The notes under the pieces are model-generated. The model was not told where the DNA came from. It was given only the letters and a program-made list of their open reading frames with translations, and searched no databases. DNA of 10,350 nt from Candidatus Doudnabacteria bacterium Gr01-1014_77 (GTDB lineage Bacteria; Patescibacteriota; Doudnabacteria; UBA920; VMFF01), in the NCBI GenBank assembly GCA_007375915.1, contig VMFF01000021.1:1-10350 (forward strand), in the 5' to 3' direction. The position numbers were made by a program, and so were the translations under genes. Position 1 is the first letter of the stretch, and the number at the start of each line of letters is the position of its first letter. This document shows positions 1 through 7,606 of this stretch, one piece after another.

Positions 1-429
1 TACTAACCAATCTTTAAACTGACCGACTGAAAGTTTGTACTCGTGAGCTAGCTCTGGTTTTTGTGTTGTTTCTTTAAGCAACTCGTATGCTGAATCTACG
101 TCTTTGTCTGAAACAACAATTCCTTTAGCTGAAACAAGACTGTCTGCAATCCCATTTAAAACCAGTTGATTTATTAATTGCTGTTTTTGTTCTTTATTTA
201 ATTTTGTTTTCTTAACCTGTTCTGAAACATCAAAACGAGAAAAATATTCTCCTAGGGTTACAACCTCTGAGTTAACAAACATTGCTGGTAGTGGAATATA
301 TCTAAAAAGCTTTTTGCCCAAAACTGAAGAAACCGGCAAGACATATGCTTGCAGAATAAAGAGAAGGACTAAAGTCAAAATTAAAATCCAAATTCTTTTT
401 TTTGTTTTTGCTTTTATTTTCTTAGACAT
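1..429 (-). CDS. SurA/PrsA-like membrane-anchored foldase, N-terminal part (partial)
   Basis: An open frame of 143 codons starts at ATG 429-427 and runs off the left edge without a stop, so the C-terminal part is missing. Residues 1-12 are very basic (MSKKIKAKTKKR) and are followed by a hydrophobic segment at about 13-33, which looks like a signal anchor or signal peptide. After that come the features of a SurA N-terminal domain: an FVNSE/VTLGEY element near residues 51-60, a helix with KEQKQQLINQLVLNGIAD, then an AKGIVVSDKDVDSAYE-type turn and helix. In this family the domain is a chaperone module that usually sits beside a parvulin prolyl-isomerase domain; none is visible here, so isomerase activity cannot be claimed. 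A strong ribosome binding site (AGAGGGGG) lies about 12 nt upstream, inside the end of the preceding division gene. It is 2 nt downstream of that gene. Function outside the membrane in folding exported proteins is inferred. Confidence 0.75.
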   Translation of the reverse strand, partial: MSKKIKAKTKKRIWILILTLVLLFILQAYVLPVSSVLGKKLFRYIPLPAMFVNSEVVTLGEYFSRFDVSEQVKKTKLNKEQKQQLINQLVLNGIADSLVSAKGIVVSDKDVDSAYELLKETTQKPELAHEYKLSVGQFKDWLV

Positions 430-431
430 GT

Positions 432-827
432 TTAAGGATTACCCCCTCTTAAGAAATATGTCACCCATTTATTTAAGTTAGACTTTTTAGCATTCTCTTG
501 CTTTATTACTTCTTCTTGATTAACAACTTCTGTTTGTGGACTTAAAGCTGAGAAAGAATACACTGTTTCACCTTCTTTTTTAAGGTTTAGCTGTTGTCTT
601 GCTGCTTGTTCTTTGTAACTATCTGTTTTTAAATATGCGATGAAGTTTTTAACCTCCTCGTTATTCTTCTGAATCTGGTCTGCTTGTTTTGTTAAAGAAT
701 CTATTTCTTTTTGGATGCTGTGTCTATTTCTAAATTGACCGAAACTAACTACTAAAAGAAAAAGCAGGAATATTGATCCGCCTATTACGAACGCCTTGCT
801 CTGGATTATATCTTTAAACTTAGACAT
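432..827 (-). CDS. DivIC/FtsB-like septum formation initiator protein
   Basis: This is a 131-residue bitopic membrane protein with the layout of the DivIC/FtsB/FtsL family. It has a short cytoplasmic N-terminus, one transmembrane helix at about residues 12-30, a coiled coil at about 35-66 (SIQKEIDSLTKQADQIQKNN), and then the family's most diagnostic stretch at about 69-90: DSYKEQAARQQLNLKKEGET, matching the usual 'yiE..AR..l.l.k.GE..y' pattern. In studied bacteria such proteins join the FtsQ-FtsB-FtsL complex that activates the FtsW-FtsI septal synthase. The C-terminal tail ends in NLNKWVTYFL, an aromatic amphipathic end I associate with CPR homologues (from memory, not checked). The start at 827-825 is the only sensible one and lies 3 nt after the PH-domain gene's stop. 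Whether it is the FtsB or FtsL equivalent cannot be decided from sequence alone. Confidence 0.85.
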   Translation of the reverse strand: MSKFKDIIQSKAFVIGGSIFLLFLLVVSFGQFRNRHSIQKEIDSLTKQADQIQKNNEEVKNFIAYLKTDSYKEQAARQQLNLKKEGETVYSFSALSPQTEVVNQEEVIKQENAKKSNLNKWVTYFLRGGNP

Positions 828-830
828 GGC

Positions 831-1394
831 TTAAATACTTCTTTTAGGCTTTATGAATACTTTTGCAAACTCAGGTTGAGTGTATGCAGTCTTTGTGCTT
901 GATTTAGCTCCATACTCTAAATGAACCTTCCAGATATAGTCTTTCACCTTTGAAGGATTTGGAATTGCTTTTAGGATTAAAGAGTGGTCCAAACCAACAA
1001 CTTCAACTAAAACATCGCCATAATGAAACAGTGTTGAAGAAATACCTGTTGTTCTGAAACTAACGTTTAAAATACGATCAAGGGGTGTTTCAACAACTGT
1101 TTTCTTAAACAACCCAGTATGAACAATGTGTAAAAGTCTTTTTGATGTAACTATGTATACATTAACTGACCAAATTACAAACGCATGCAACGCAAACATT
1201 GCAACAAGTAAAGTCCAACCAATGAAAATCTGAGCGTGACCGGTTGTTGAGAATATGAAGTCATACTTTAAGCCAAAGAACCACGGAATGAAAATTAATA
1301 TAAAAATCTGAAGAACTTTAGGCACAAGTGTAATCTCGTGTTTCCTGTAAACCGCTAAAAGTTGTTCATCGTTATGAAGTTGGTGTGAAAACAT
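831..1394 (-). CDS. Bacterial PH-domain (bPH2, YdbS-like) membrane protein
   Basis: This 187-residue protein starts with a HNDEQLLAVYRKHE segment typical of the N-terminus of YdbS/DUF304-type proteins. Two transmembrane helices follow at about residues 24-42 and 58-78, and then a bacterial pleckstrin-homology domain at about 79-155. The domain begins with the characteristic YIVTSKRLLHI strand and continues with GLFKKTVVETPLDRILNV. It continues to GDVLVEVVG and closes with a helix around NPSKVKDYIWK. The domain should face the cytoplasm just after the second helix. The C-terminal 30 residues are basic and probably disordered. The family has no settled biochemical role; membrane-associated scaffolding is a guess. 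It sits between a small membrane peptide and the DivIC-like gene, which hints at an envelope or division link. No good Shine-Dalgarno sequence precedes the ATG; a possible promoter -10 element lies just upstream. Confidence 0.85.
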   Translation of the reverse strand: MFSHQLHNDEQLLAVYRKHEITLVPKVLQIFILIFIPWFFGLKYDFIFSTTGHAQIFIGWTLLVAMFALHAFVIWSVNVYIVTSKRLLHIVHTGLFKKTVVETPLDRILNVSFRTTGISSTLFHYGDVLVEVVGLDHSLILKAIPNPSKVKDYIWKVHLEYGAKSSTKTAYTQPEFAKVFIKPKRSI

Positions 1395-1401
1395 TTTTGT
1401 T

Positions 1402-1506
1402 TCAATATACTGATGATTGGGAGAAAAGCATCAAAATCATTGATAGTACAACAAGAAATATGACTATATTAACAATGGTTTGGGCTTTTCTTCTGTTCCT
1501 AAACAT
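1402..1506 (-). CDS. Small single-pass membrane peptide, 34 aa, unrecognised
   Basis: An ATG at 1506-1504 opens a 34-codon frame ending in TGA at 1404-1402. The peptide begins with a basic head (MFRNRRKAQ), continues with a hydrophobic helix at about residues 11-28 (IVNIVIFLVVLSMILMLF) and ends in a short polar tail (SQSSVY). This follows the positive-inside rule for one membrane segment with its N-terminus in the cytoplasm. The frame fills almost exactly the 124-nt gap between the NUDIX and PH-domain genes, leaving 12 nt before and 7 nt after, the same compact spacing as the neighbouring genes. I see no Shine-Dalgarno sequence; an extended -10 element directly upstream would give a leaderless or nearly leaderless message. 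I do not recognise the family. Translation is unproven, but placement plus composition make a real small gene more likely than chance. Confidence 0.6.
   Translation of the reverse strand: MFRNRRKAQTIVNIVIFLVVLSMILMLFSQSSVY
1404..1434 (-). promoter_or_regulatory. Weak candidate promoter before the PH-domain gene
   Basis: Reading the minus strand, TTGATG (1429-1434) and TATATT (1404-1409) are separated by 19 nt. TATATT is a 5/6 match to a sigma-70 -10 box and TTGATG a 4/6 match to a -35 box, but the spacer is longer than ideal. Transcription would begin only a few bases before the PH-gene ATG. In AT-rich DNA such matches arise by chance, so this is only a candidate. Confidence 0.2.
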
Positions 1507-1512
1507 ATATTA

Positions 1513-1521
1513 AGTATATCA
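1513..1521 (-). promoter_or_regulatory. Candidate extended -10 promoter before the small membrane peptide
   Basis: The minus strand reads TGATATACT, matching the extended -10 form TGnTATAAT at all but one position. Its TGA is also the stop codon of the NUDIX gene. A start site about 7 nt downstream would fall at the A of the small ORF's ATG, giving a leaderless transcript. No -35 match is present at the usual distance. Confidence 0.3.
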
Positions 1522-2079
1522 CAAAGCTTTCATTTTTTTAGCTGCAAGCAAAATACCAACAGCAGTGCTTGTAAAAGTAATCTTGCCATCTAAAACCATA
1601 CCAACAGCTTTTTTCAATGGGATAAATTTTGCAGAACTAATGCCTTCTATGAACATATCAGAACCACGGCCTTGTTTTTTAAGATCTTGAGCTAAATATA
1701 TATGAGTATACGCATTAGTATGGCTTGGCATTGGGTGACAAACAAACAGCTTAGACCATTTCTTTGCAACTAAACCTGTTTCTTCTAAAAGCTCTTTCTT
1801 AGCAGAAAAAAGTGAACTGTGTCCTGGTTCTACTCCCCCACCATGTAATTCTAAAAAGTTTCTTTTGTGAATATATCTATACTGAGATATTAAACAAACT
1901 TCATTCTTAGAATTTAACGCAACTATTAAAACGCCACCAATTAACTTAGCATGCACGTACTCATGTTTTTTGCCGTCTGGCAAATATATTTCATCAAGAA
2001 AATAACTGTGGGAAGGATGATTATACAAAACTTTCCTTGAGATTCTTTGCCAAGCTTTAAATTTTGGTTTCTTTTTCAT
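1519..2079 (-). CDS. NUDIX hydrolase, ADP-ribose pyrophosphatase-like
   Basis: This 186-residue protein has the NUDIX fold. A strand region at about 45-67 (KLIGGVLIVALNSKNEVCLI) leads into QYRYIHKRNFLELHGGG, typical of ADP-ribose/nucleoside-diphosphate-sugar pyrophosphatases. The NUDIX box then spans residues 81-103. Compared with the consensus G-x5-E-x7-REU-x-EE-x-GU, it keeps G81, E96, E99, E100 and G102, but the first Glu is His87 and the Arg is Lys95. The E96-x2-E99-E100 metal-binding core is intact, so hydrolysis is plausible. Family members cleave nucleoside diphosphates linked to another group, using Mg2+; the substrate here cannot be read from the sequence. The ATG lies 2 nt after the lepA stop, and the gene reads as an operon passenger. 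The TGA stop argues against UGA recoding in this genome. Confidence 0.88.
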   Translation of the reverse strand: MKKKPKFKAWQRISRKVLYNHPSHSYFLDEIYLPDGKKHEYVHAKLIGGVLIVALNSKNEVCLISQYRYIHKRNFLELHGGGVEPGHSSLFSAKKELLEETGLVAKKWSKLFVCHPMPSHTNAYTHIYLAQDLKKQGRGSDMFIEGISSAKFIPLKKAVGMVLDGKITFTSTAVGILLAAKKMKAL

Positions 2080-2081
2080 GA

Positions 2082-3866
2082 CTACTTCTTTAATACTGCA
2101 AGAAACGCTTCTTGAGGTATTTCTACTCTTCCAACCATTTTCATTCTCTTCTTTCCTTTTTTCTGCTTGTTCAAAAGCTTCATCTTACGAGTAACATCAC
2201 CACCATACAAATATCCTGTGACATCTTTACGGTATGCTTTGATTGTTTCCCTTGCAATGACCTTACCACCAATTGCAGCCTGCAATGCAATCTCAAACTG
2301 TTGTTTAGGAATCAAGTCTTTAAGCTTTGCGATTAAATCACGCCCATCTGATTCAGCAGTTGATCTGTGAGCAATCATTGCTAATGCTTCAACAGGTTCC
2401 CCGGAAACTAATATATCAATCTTTGAAAGCTCCCCTGTTCTGCTATCTATGAAATCATAATTTAAAGATGCATATCCAGATGAAACGCTTTTTAGCTTGT
2501 CATAGAAATCAACGATGATGTTTGCAAGAGGCATTTCAAATTCCATCAACACTCGATCCTGTCCTAAATACTTAATGTCCTTGCTAATTGCTCTTCTTTG
2601 AATTGAAATATCAAGGATTGAACCAATGTATTCTGCTGGTGTTAATATTTCAACTTTCATCCAAGGTTCTTGAACGCTTCCAATAATTGAAGGGTCAGGC
2701 CATTCAGCAGGAGTATGGATTACCCTTTCCTGTCCATTAGTTAATGTAATTCGGTATGCAACGCTTGGTGCTGTTAAAACAAGGTCTAGACCATATTCTC
2801 TTGAAAGTCTTTCCTGAACAATATCCATGTGCAAAAGACCCAAGAAACCTGTTCTAAAACCAAACCCAATCGAAGGAATGTTCTCTGGTTCAAAAGACAA
2901 AGCAGCGTCAGAGAGTTTTAATTTCTCCATAGCATCACGAAGCTCTGGATAGTCTTCTGCAGAGGTTGGAAATATTGTTGCGTAGACCATTGGTTTAACC
3001 AACTTGTAACCAGGAAGCTGTTCTACATCTTTAAACTCTTTTAACGTAACTGTATCTCCTACTCTAGCTTTTGAGACATCTCTTAACCCAGTAACAATAT
3101 ATCCGACTTCTCCTGTTTTAATTTCAGGCTGCGCTTCAAACTTGGGTCTAAAAAAACCAATCTCTAAAGCTTGCGCTTCAGTGTTTGTTCCAATCATCCT
3201 TATGGTTTTGTTTTTCGTAATACTTCCATCAAATATTCTAATGAAAGAAACCACGCCTCTGTGAGTGTCATAGATAGAATCAAAAATCAAACCTCTTAAA
3301 GGACTATCAGGATTTCCTGTTGGTGATGGAACTCTTTCAACAACTGTTTTTAATATCTGATCTACTCCCTCTCCTGTTTTTCCTGAAGCATAAAGGATTT
3401 CTTCTTCTTTAAATCCAAATATTTTAATTATTTCCTCAGCAGTTTTCTTTCGATCAGAGTTTGGTAAATCAATCTTGTTAACCACTGGAATAATTTTCAA
3501 GTTATGCTCTAAAGCCAAATGAACGTTTGCAAGTGTCTGAGCTTCAATTCCTTGTGTTGAATCAACAACTAAAATAGCGCCCTCGCAACAAGCAAGAGAA
3601 CGAGAAACTTCATATGTAAAATCAACGTGTCCTGGAGTATCAATTAAATTCAAGATATATTCTTGCCCGTCTAACTTGTAATCCATTCTTACAGGCTGCA
3701 GCTTGATTGTAATACCGCGTTCTCTTTCTAGATCCATTTGGTCTAAAAGCTGATCTTTCATTTCTCTTTTTGAAACAGTGTTAGTAAACTCCAAAAGACG
3801 GTCTGCTAAAGTAGACTTTCCGTGGTCAATATGGGCTATAATACAGAAATTACGTATGTTTTGCAT
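2082..3866 (-). CDS. lepA: Elongation factor 4 (LepA), translational GTPase
   Basis: This is full-length LepA at 594 residues, the usual family size. All GTPase motifs are visible: G1 AHIDHGKS (11-18), G2 within ERGITIK (49-55), G3 DTPGH (76-80), G4 NKID (130-133) and a G5 segment SGKTG (161-165, more often SAKTG). The remaining domains are collinear with EF-4. The LepA-specific C-terminal domain is clear: YGGDVTRK, then the lysine-rich KLLNKQKKGKKRMK segment and the closing VEIPQEAFLAVLKK. LepA binds ribosomes and uses GTP to affect translocation or initiation under stress. The start is fixed by MQNIRNFCIIAHIDHGK, the standard N-terminus. Its upstream AGGG touches the ATG with almost no spacer, so it lacks a normal ribosome binding site. 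It lies 9 nt after murJ and 2 nt before the NUDIX gene. Confidence 0.98.
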   Translation of the reverse strand: MQNIRNFCIIAHIDHGKSTLADRLLEFTNTVSKREMKDQLLDQMDLERERGITIKLQPVRMDYKLDGQEYILNLIDTPGHVDFTYEVSRSLACCEGAILVVDSTQGIEAQTLANVHLALEHNLKIIPVVNKIDLPNSDRKKTAEEIIKIFGFKEEEILYASGKTGEGVDQILKTVVERVPSPTGNPDSPLRGLIFDSIYDTHRGVVSFIRIFDGSITKNKTIRMIGTNTEAQALEIGFFRPKFEAQPEIKTGEVGYIVTGLRDVSKARVGDTVTLKEFKDVEQLPGYKLVKPMVYATIFPTSAEDYPELRDAMEKLKLSDAALSFEPENIPSIGFGFRTGFLGLLHMDIVQERLSREYGLDLVLTAPSVAYRITLTNGQERVIHTPAEWPDPSIIGSVQEPWMKVEILTPAEYIGSILDISIQRRAISKDIKYLGQDRVLMEFEMPLANIIVDFYDKLKSVSSGYASLNYDFIDSRTGELSKIDILVSGEPVEALAMIAHRSTAESDGRDLIAKLKDLIPKQQFEIALQAAIGGKVIARETIKAYRKDVTGYLYGGDVTRKMKLLNKQKKGKKRMKMVGRVEIPQEAFLAVLKK

Positions 3867-3875
3867 CCCTGAATT

Positions 3876-5435
3876 CTATCTTAAAAGTCTTCTACGCACA
3901 ACACCCAAAGCACTCTTTGCTTCCTTAATATCCAAAGCAACAGAAGCGGCAAAATATATTGCCAAACCAGCAATACCAGCTAAGAAACCTTGAGAAAATA
4001 TTGTAACAACTGTGTTGGTAACAAAATGAGAAGCAAAGACCTGCAAAGAAATATATGTCACAGCAGCAAGCATTGCACTTGCTAGAATAATCTTTGCGCT
4101 TGATTTAAAGATATAATAGCTATCAAGATCTTTAACTTTAAACGTTAACAAAAGATACAACAAGAAAGCATTAAGCAAACTAGATATTGTAAAGCCCCAG
4201 ATAATGCCATAAGCACCAAGTGTTCTTGAAAGGAAAATTGAGAAAAGAACATTCATCCCAAGACTAAACAAACCAACCAAAACAGGAGTTAATGTATTGT
4301 GTCTTGCATAAAAAGCTCTAGAAAAAAGCGGTGAAAGACCTTGTGCAAAAACACTGAATGCAAATATTCCAAGCATGTTTGCAGTTAACTTAGTTGCTTG
4401 CCAATCAAAATTACCTGAACCAAAAACCACACGAACAATCTGAGCACGAAGTAATATCAAAAGAATAGAAATTGGGATTAAGAAAAACAAAATATTAACA
4501 ACGGTTTTACTTAAAGTATCTCCAAACTTTTGATGATCCTCTCTTGAGAACTGTTCTGAAAGATCTGGAAAAGCTGCTGTTGCAAAAGAAATACCAAACA
4601 TACCAATTGCAACCGCCTGTATATTATTAGCTAAATTAAAACCAGATACAGTTCCTGACATCAAAGTTGTTCCAATGATAGAAGCAACTAACAAACTAAT
4701 CTGTGAGTTATCAATCCCTAAAATCCTTGGAACAAAAAGCTTTGCAATCTTTCTAACCCCAGGATTTTTAAAATCAAAATTAGGTTTTAATTTAAAGCCT
4801 GATGCTAAAGCTCCAAACATTTGAATACAAAGATGTAACAAAGCACCAAGAATTACTCCGTAAGCAAGACCCTTAATTCCATATATTGGATACAAGTACA
4901 CAACACCAAAAATTATTCCGAAATTGTATATGATGGGGGCTAAAGAAACCAAAACAAAACGCCTCATGGCATTTAAAACGCTCCCAAAAACACTTGAAAG
5001 GGTAAATATAATCGGAGAAAGAAGGAATATCTTTGTTAACATGACAGTGTCATCAAACTGCTTACCACTAAACCCAGGCGCTGTCAGGTGAGTTATCTGT
5101 GGTACAAAAATATACAGAATTAAACAAACAACAGACATACCAAGAAAAGTAACACTTAAAATAGTGTTTGCAATGCTGTTTGCTTCTTTTTTGTCTTTAA
5201 TGAAGTAATCAGTAAAAACAGGGATAAAAGCAACTGAAAGAGTTCCTAAGATCAACAGATTAAAAACTAAGTCAGGAATTCTAAATGCAACATAATATGT
5301 ATCAAGTGTTTCTCCAATATTAAACTTACCTGCAAGCAAGTGATCTCTGTAAAGACCAACTAATCTTGAAAGCAACGTAAAGAATGCAAGAATAGCGGCT
5401 GATTTTAAGATGGTTGTTTTTTGATTGACGTTCAT
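3876..5435 (-). CDS. murJ: Lipid II flippase MurJ (MviN)
   Basis: This 519-residue polytopic protein matches MurJ in length, with roughly fourteen hydrophobic helices along the chain. Family hallmarks lie near the N-terminus: LLSRLVGLYRD (about 21-31), LDTYYVAFRIPD (about 44-55) and the GTLSVAFIPVF segment (about 64-74). These contain the Arg and Asp residues (R30, D45, R52) equivalent to charged residues lining the transport cavity in studied MurJ proteins. MurJ is a MOP-superfamily transporter that moves the peptidoglycan precursor lipid II from the inner to the outer leaflet of the cytoplasmic membrane. The start overlaps the previous gene's stop by one base (TAATG) and is preceded by a good ribosome binding site (AGAAGGA), so the two genes are probably translationally coupled. 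Its place beside murD and ftsW fits lipid II export rather than another MOP substrate. Confidence 0.95.
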   Translation of the reverse strand: MNVNQKTTILKSAAILAFFTLLSRLVGLYRDHLLAGKFNIGETLDTYYVAFRIPDLVFNLLILGTLSVAFIPVFTDYFIKDKKEANSIANTILSVTFLGMSVVCLILYIFVPQITHLTAPGFSGKQFDDTVMLTKIFLLSPIIFTLSSVFGSVLNAMRRFVLVSLAPIIYNFGIIFGVVYLYPIYGIKGLAYGVILGALLHLCIQMFGALASGFKLKPNFDFKNPGVRKIAKLFVPRILGIDNSQISLLVASIIGTTLMSGTVSGFNLANNIQAVAIGMFGISFATAAFPDLSEQFSREDHQKFGDTLSKTVVNILFFLIPISILLILLRAQIVRVVFGSGNFDWQATKLTANMLGIFAFSVFAQGLSPLFSRAFYARHNTLTPVLVGLFSLGMNVLFSIFLSRTLGAYGIIWGFTISSLLNAFLLYLLLTFKVKDLDSYYIFKSSAKIILASAMLAAVTYISLQVFASHFVTNTVVTIFSQGFLAGIAGLAIYFAASVALDIKEAKSALGVVRRRLLR

Positions 5436-7606
5436 TATCTTCCTTCTAATACTAAGCCTAAGAATGTGTCCTCTGAAAGACTTGAGCTGTAATTAATCTT
5501 TCCCAGACTATTTTTCAAATTACCAGTGTACCATAAAACCTTAGCATTGGTCTTAAGGGTATAATCAATCTTTAAAGGATTAGCTCCTGGTTGTTTTTGA
5601 AGTAAAAGACTGTACTTTCTGGAATCATCAAGATTAAAAGGTAATCTGTATTTCAAAACAACCAAAGACTCTTCACCTGGTGAAACCTCAATCCAGTTTG
5701 CAAAATATGTTTTTCCTGCTTCAGTCCCTTCCACTGTTCCAGATGTTTGATCTATCACTTTAGAAACAGAATCATATTTTAGCAAATCAGAATCTTTTTT
5801 AAACTGATTCTTCAAAGTATCAATTAAACTCGTAGTGTATCCACTACCATCTGATTTGTAATATGGTTTCTTAACAAACCCTTGCGCTGAAACAAACTTG
5901 CTCCCCTTTGGGACCAAGAATCTAACATAATCAATGTTCTTTGCTTGTTCATACAAATTCAACTGATGCTTCCTTGTATAGGTAATTGTATTAACAACGC
6001 TTCCATCTTCTTGTACCTCAGAGTTTAAAACCGCGCTTTGTTGAATACTTAAATCAGTTTTCCTTCCACCAAGATTAGTGTTGTAGATTGCTAAATAATC
6101 TCTATCAGTATCTAAAATTCTTCCAGCCCAAGAATAGCTTTCAAAAATCTCCTGAACATTTTTGTTTCTATCATAGAACATCAGGTTTTTCTTTGACAAA
6201 GAATTAAACAAAACACTTAATAATTCTGATTTTTGTTCAGGAGTTGCTAAAGATATTTTCTGCAAAAGCAAAGGTGCAAAATCAGCAAGCATTTGTTTTG
6301 GCTTGTTTTCCTTCTTGTCATAACCAATTGAAGTATTTAACTGAACCTGTTCTCTAAAGTTATTAGCATTTAAACTAAGCCCGTACTTAGGGATATCAAT
6401 TGGTCCTAACACAGAAAGAAGATCAACAAACATATCTGGTGTCATTGCAACAACAGCATCAGGAGTTTGCTTGCCTGTTTTTTCATAGAAAGAAATTGCT
6501 TTCTGTGCTGACTCCTTAAAATCAACAAACCAATTAGAGTCCCTTAAACCCCAGCTATCAGTTAAATCATGGAATGGACCAGGGGGTGCGATCTTCTCAG
6601 TAATCTGACCATCAATATCATAAACACTTGATATTTTCTGTGATTCAATCTTTCCGTTGTTTAACTTAAAAAAACCATAAGTACCAATAAATCCACCGGT
6701 TGGTCTCAACTCATTATTATTCTCAAACAAAACTAACAAGGTCTTAGAACCAGATCCTAAAAACTGCTGAAAAAGATTAAGAATCGAAGAAATCTGATTC
6801 AAAGCAACACTTCCCTGTTCCAAGTTATTCTTGTAAGTAACAAACTGATCTCTTAAATCCTCAGGTAAATACTTAACATCAACTTTGCTTAAATTTTCTG
6901 TTGATTTTTCAATACTTTTTTCTGCTTCATTTAAATATTTCTTAGAAGCATTAAGTGTTTGATACAAGCCATCAGGACTACTAAATCCATTCTCAGAAAC
7001 CTGAATCTGCGATGTCATTGCATAGAAGTTGTTCAAAGCAATTCCACTTCTTGAAAGCTCTGATCCTGCTTCTAACAAATTTTGAGCTGCTTGCCCTTCT
7101 GGTAATAACTTTATGGCACTAGTAACTAATCCTCCCAAACTGCTAATGTCTTTTCTTGCCTGTTCAAAATTGTTCTGAGCAAACTCAAGTTGTTTCTGTA
7201 CTCCTACAAAATCTTTTTCAGAAGCTAATACCTGCGCTTCTTTTAGCTGACCAAGAGCTTGCTTGGCTGTACCAATAACTTGAGAACGGGTTTGAATTCC
7301 TGATGCAACAATTGAAGCGCCTTTTAAAGAAACAAAACAAAGTAATGCTAAAACACCAAACACAAGAGTTTCTTTTTGAACAACAGAAAGCTTTGGATAC
7401 TTTGAAGCAACTTGCTTGTTCAACAAATTAATATCAGCTTGAAATACTTCAGACTCCACTAAATCTTCTTTACTAGGAAGTAAGATCTTAGGACCTGAAA
7501 CCATCTTTTTATGCTCAACAAAAGACTCTCTCAAAACAACAGGTTTCTCAACCTTCTTCAGAAATTCATCAAACCTATTCTTTTTTGGTCTTTTAATTTC
7601 TTGCAT
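5435..7606 (-). CDS. DUF4012 membrane-anchored extracytoplasmic protein
   Basis: This is a 723-residue protein. Residues 1-78 are charged, proline-containing and probably cytoplasmic. A single transmembrane helix lies at about 80-103 (LVFGVLALLCFVSLKGASIV). Residues about 110-285 are largely helical with coiled-coil character (QALGQLKEAQVLASEKD and similar). The DUF4012 core begins at about 288 with its most typical motif, LLVLFENNNELRPTGGFIGT (290-309), then YGFFKLNNGKI. A beta-rich C-terminal part (about 520-723) ends in strands around KYSLLLQKQPGANPLKIDYT. DUF4012 proteins are common in CPR bacteria and Actinobacteria, often near surface-polysaccharide genes, but their biochemical activity is not established to my knowledge. 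Lying between ftsW and murJ, this one probably acts on the outside of the cytoplasmic membrane in envelope assembly. That is inference. The ATG overlaps the ftsW fragment by 14 nt and has no strong Shine-Dalgarno sequence. Confidence 0.9.
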   Translation of the reverse strand: MQEIKRPKKNRFDEFLKKVEKPVVLRESFVEHKKMVSGPKILLPSKEDLVESEVFQADINLLNKQVASKYPKLSVVQKETLVFGVLALLCFVSLKGASIVASGIQTRSQVIGTAKQALGQLKEAQVLASEKDFVGVQKQLEFAQNNFEQARKDISSLGGLVTSAIKLLPEGQAAQNLLEAGSELSRSGIALNNFYAMTSQIQVSENGFSSPDGLYQTLNASKKYLNEAEKSIEKSTENLSKVDVKYLPEDLRDQFVTYKNNLEQGSVALNQISSILNLFQQFLGSGSKTLLVLFENNNELRPTGGFIGTYGFFKLNNGKIESQKISSVYDIDGQITEKIAPPGPFHDLTDSWGLRDSNWFVDFKESAQKAISFYEKTGKQTPDAVVAMTPDMFVDLLSVLGPIDIPKYGLSLNANNFREQVQLNTSIGYDKKENKPKQMLADFAPLLLQKISLATPEQKSELLSVLFNSLSKKNLMFYDRNKNVQEIFESYSWAGRILDTDRDYLAIYNTNLGGRKTDLSIQQSAVLNSEVQEDGSVVNTITYTRKHQLNLYEQAKNIDYVRFLVPKGSKFVSAQGFVKKPYYKSDGSGYTTSLIDTLKNQFKKDSDLLKYDSVSKVIDQTSGTVEGTEAGKTYFANWIEVSPGEESLVVLKYRLPFNLDDSRKYSLLLQKQPGANPLKIDYTLKTNAKVLWYTGNLKNSLGKINYSSSLSEDTFLGLVLEGR

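Noticed and set aside
1402..1521. UGA recoded as glycine, as in Absconditabacteria/Gracilibacteria.
   Set aside because: The long genes contain no in-frame UGA, and UGA ends the NUDIX and small-peptide genes in sensible places; standard code fits.
2112..2370. Two overlapping plus-strand open frames of about 67-74 codons.
   Set aside because: They lie antisense inside the well-supported lepA gene, show no recognisable domain and no ribosome binding site, and have composition expected of shadow frames.
3778..3993. Plus-strand open frame of 71 codons spanning the lepA-murJ junction.
   Set aside because: It is antisense to the lepA start and murJ end, with no domain or initiation signal, so it is a chance frame.
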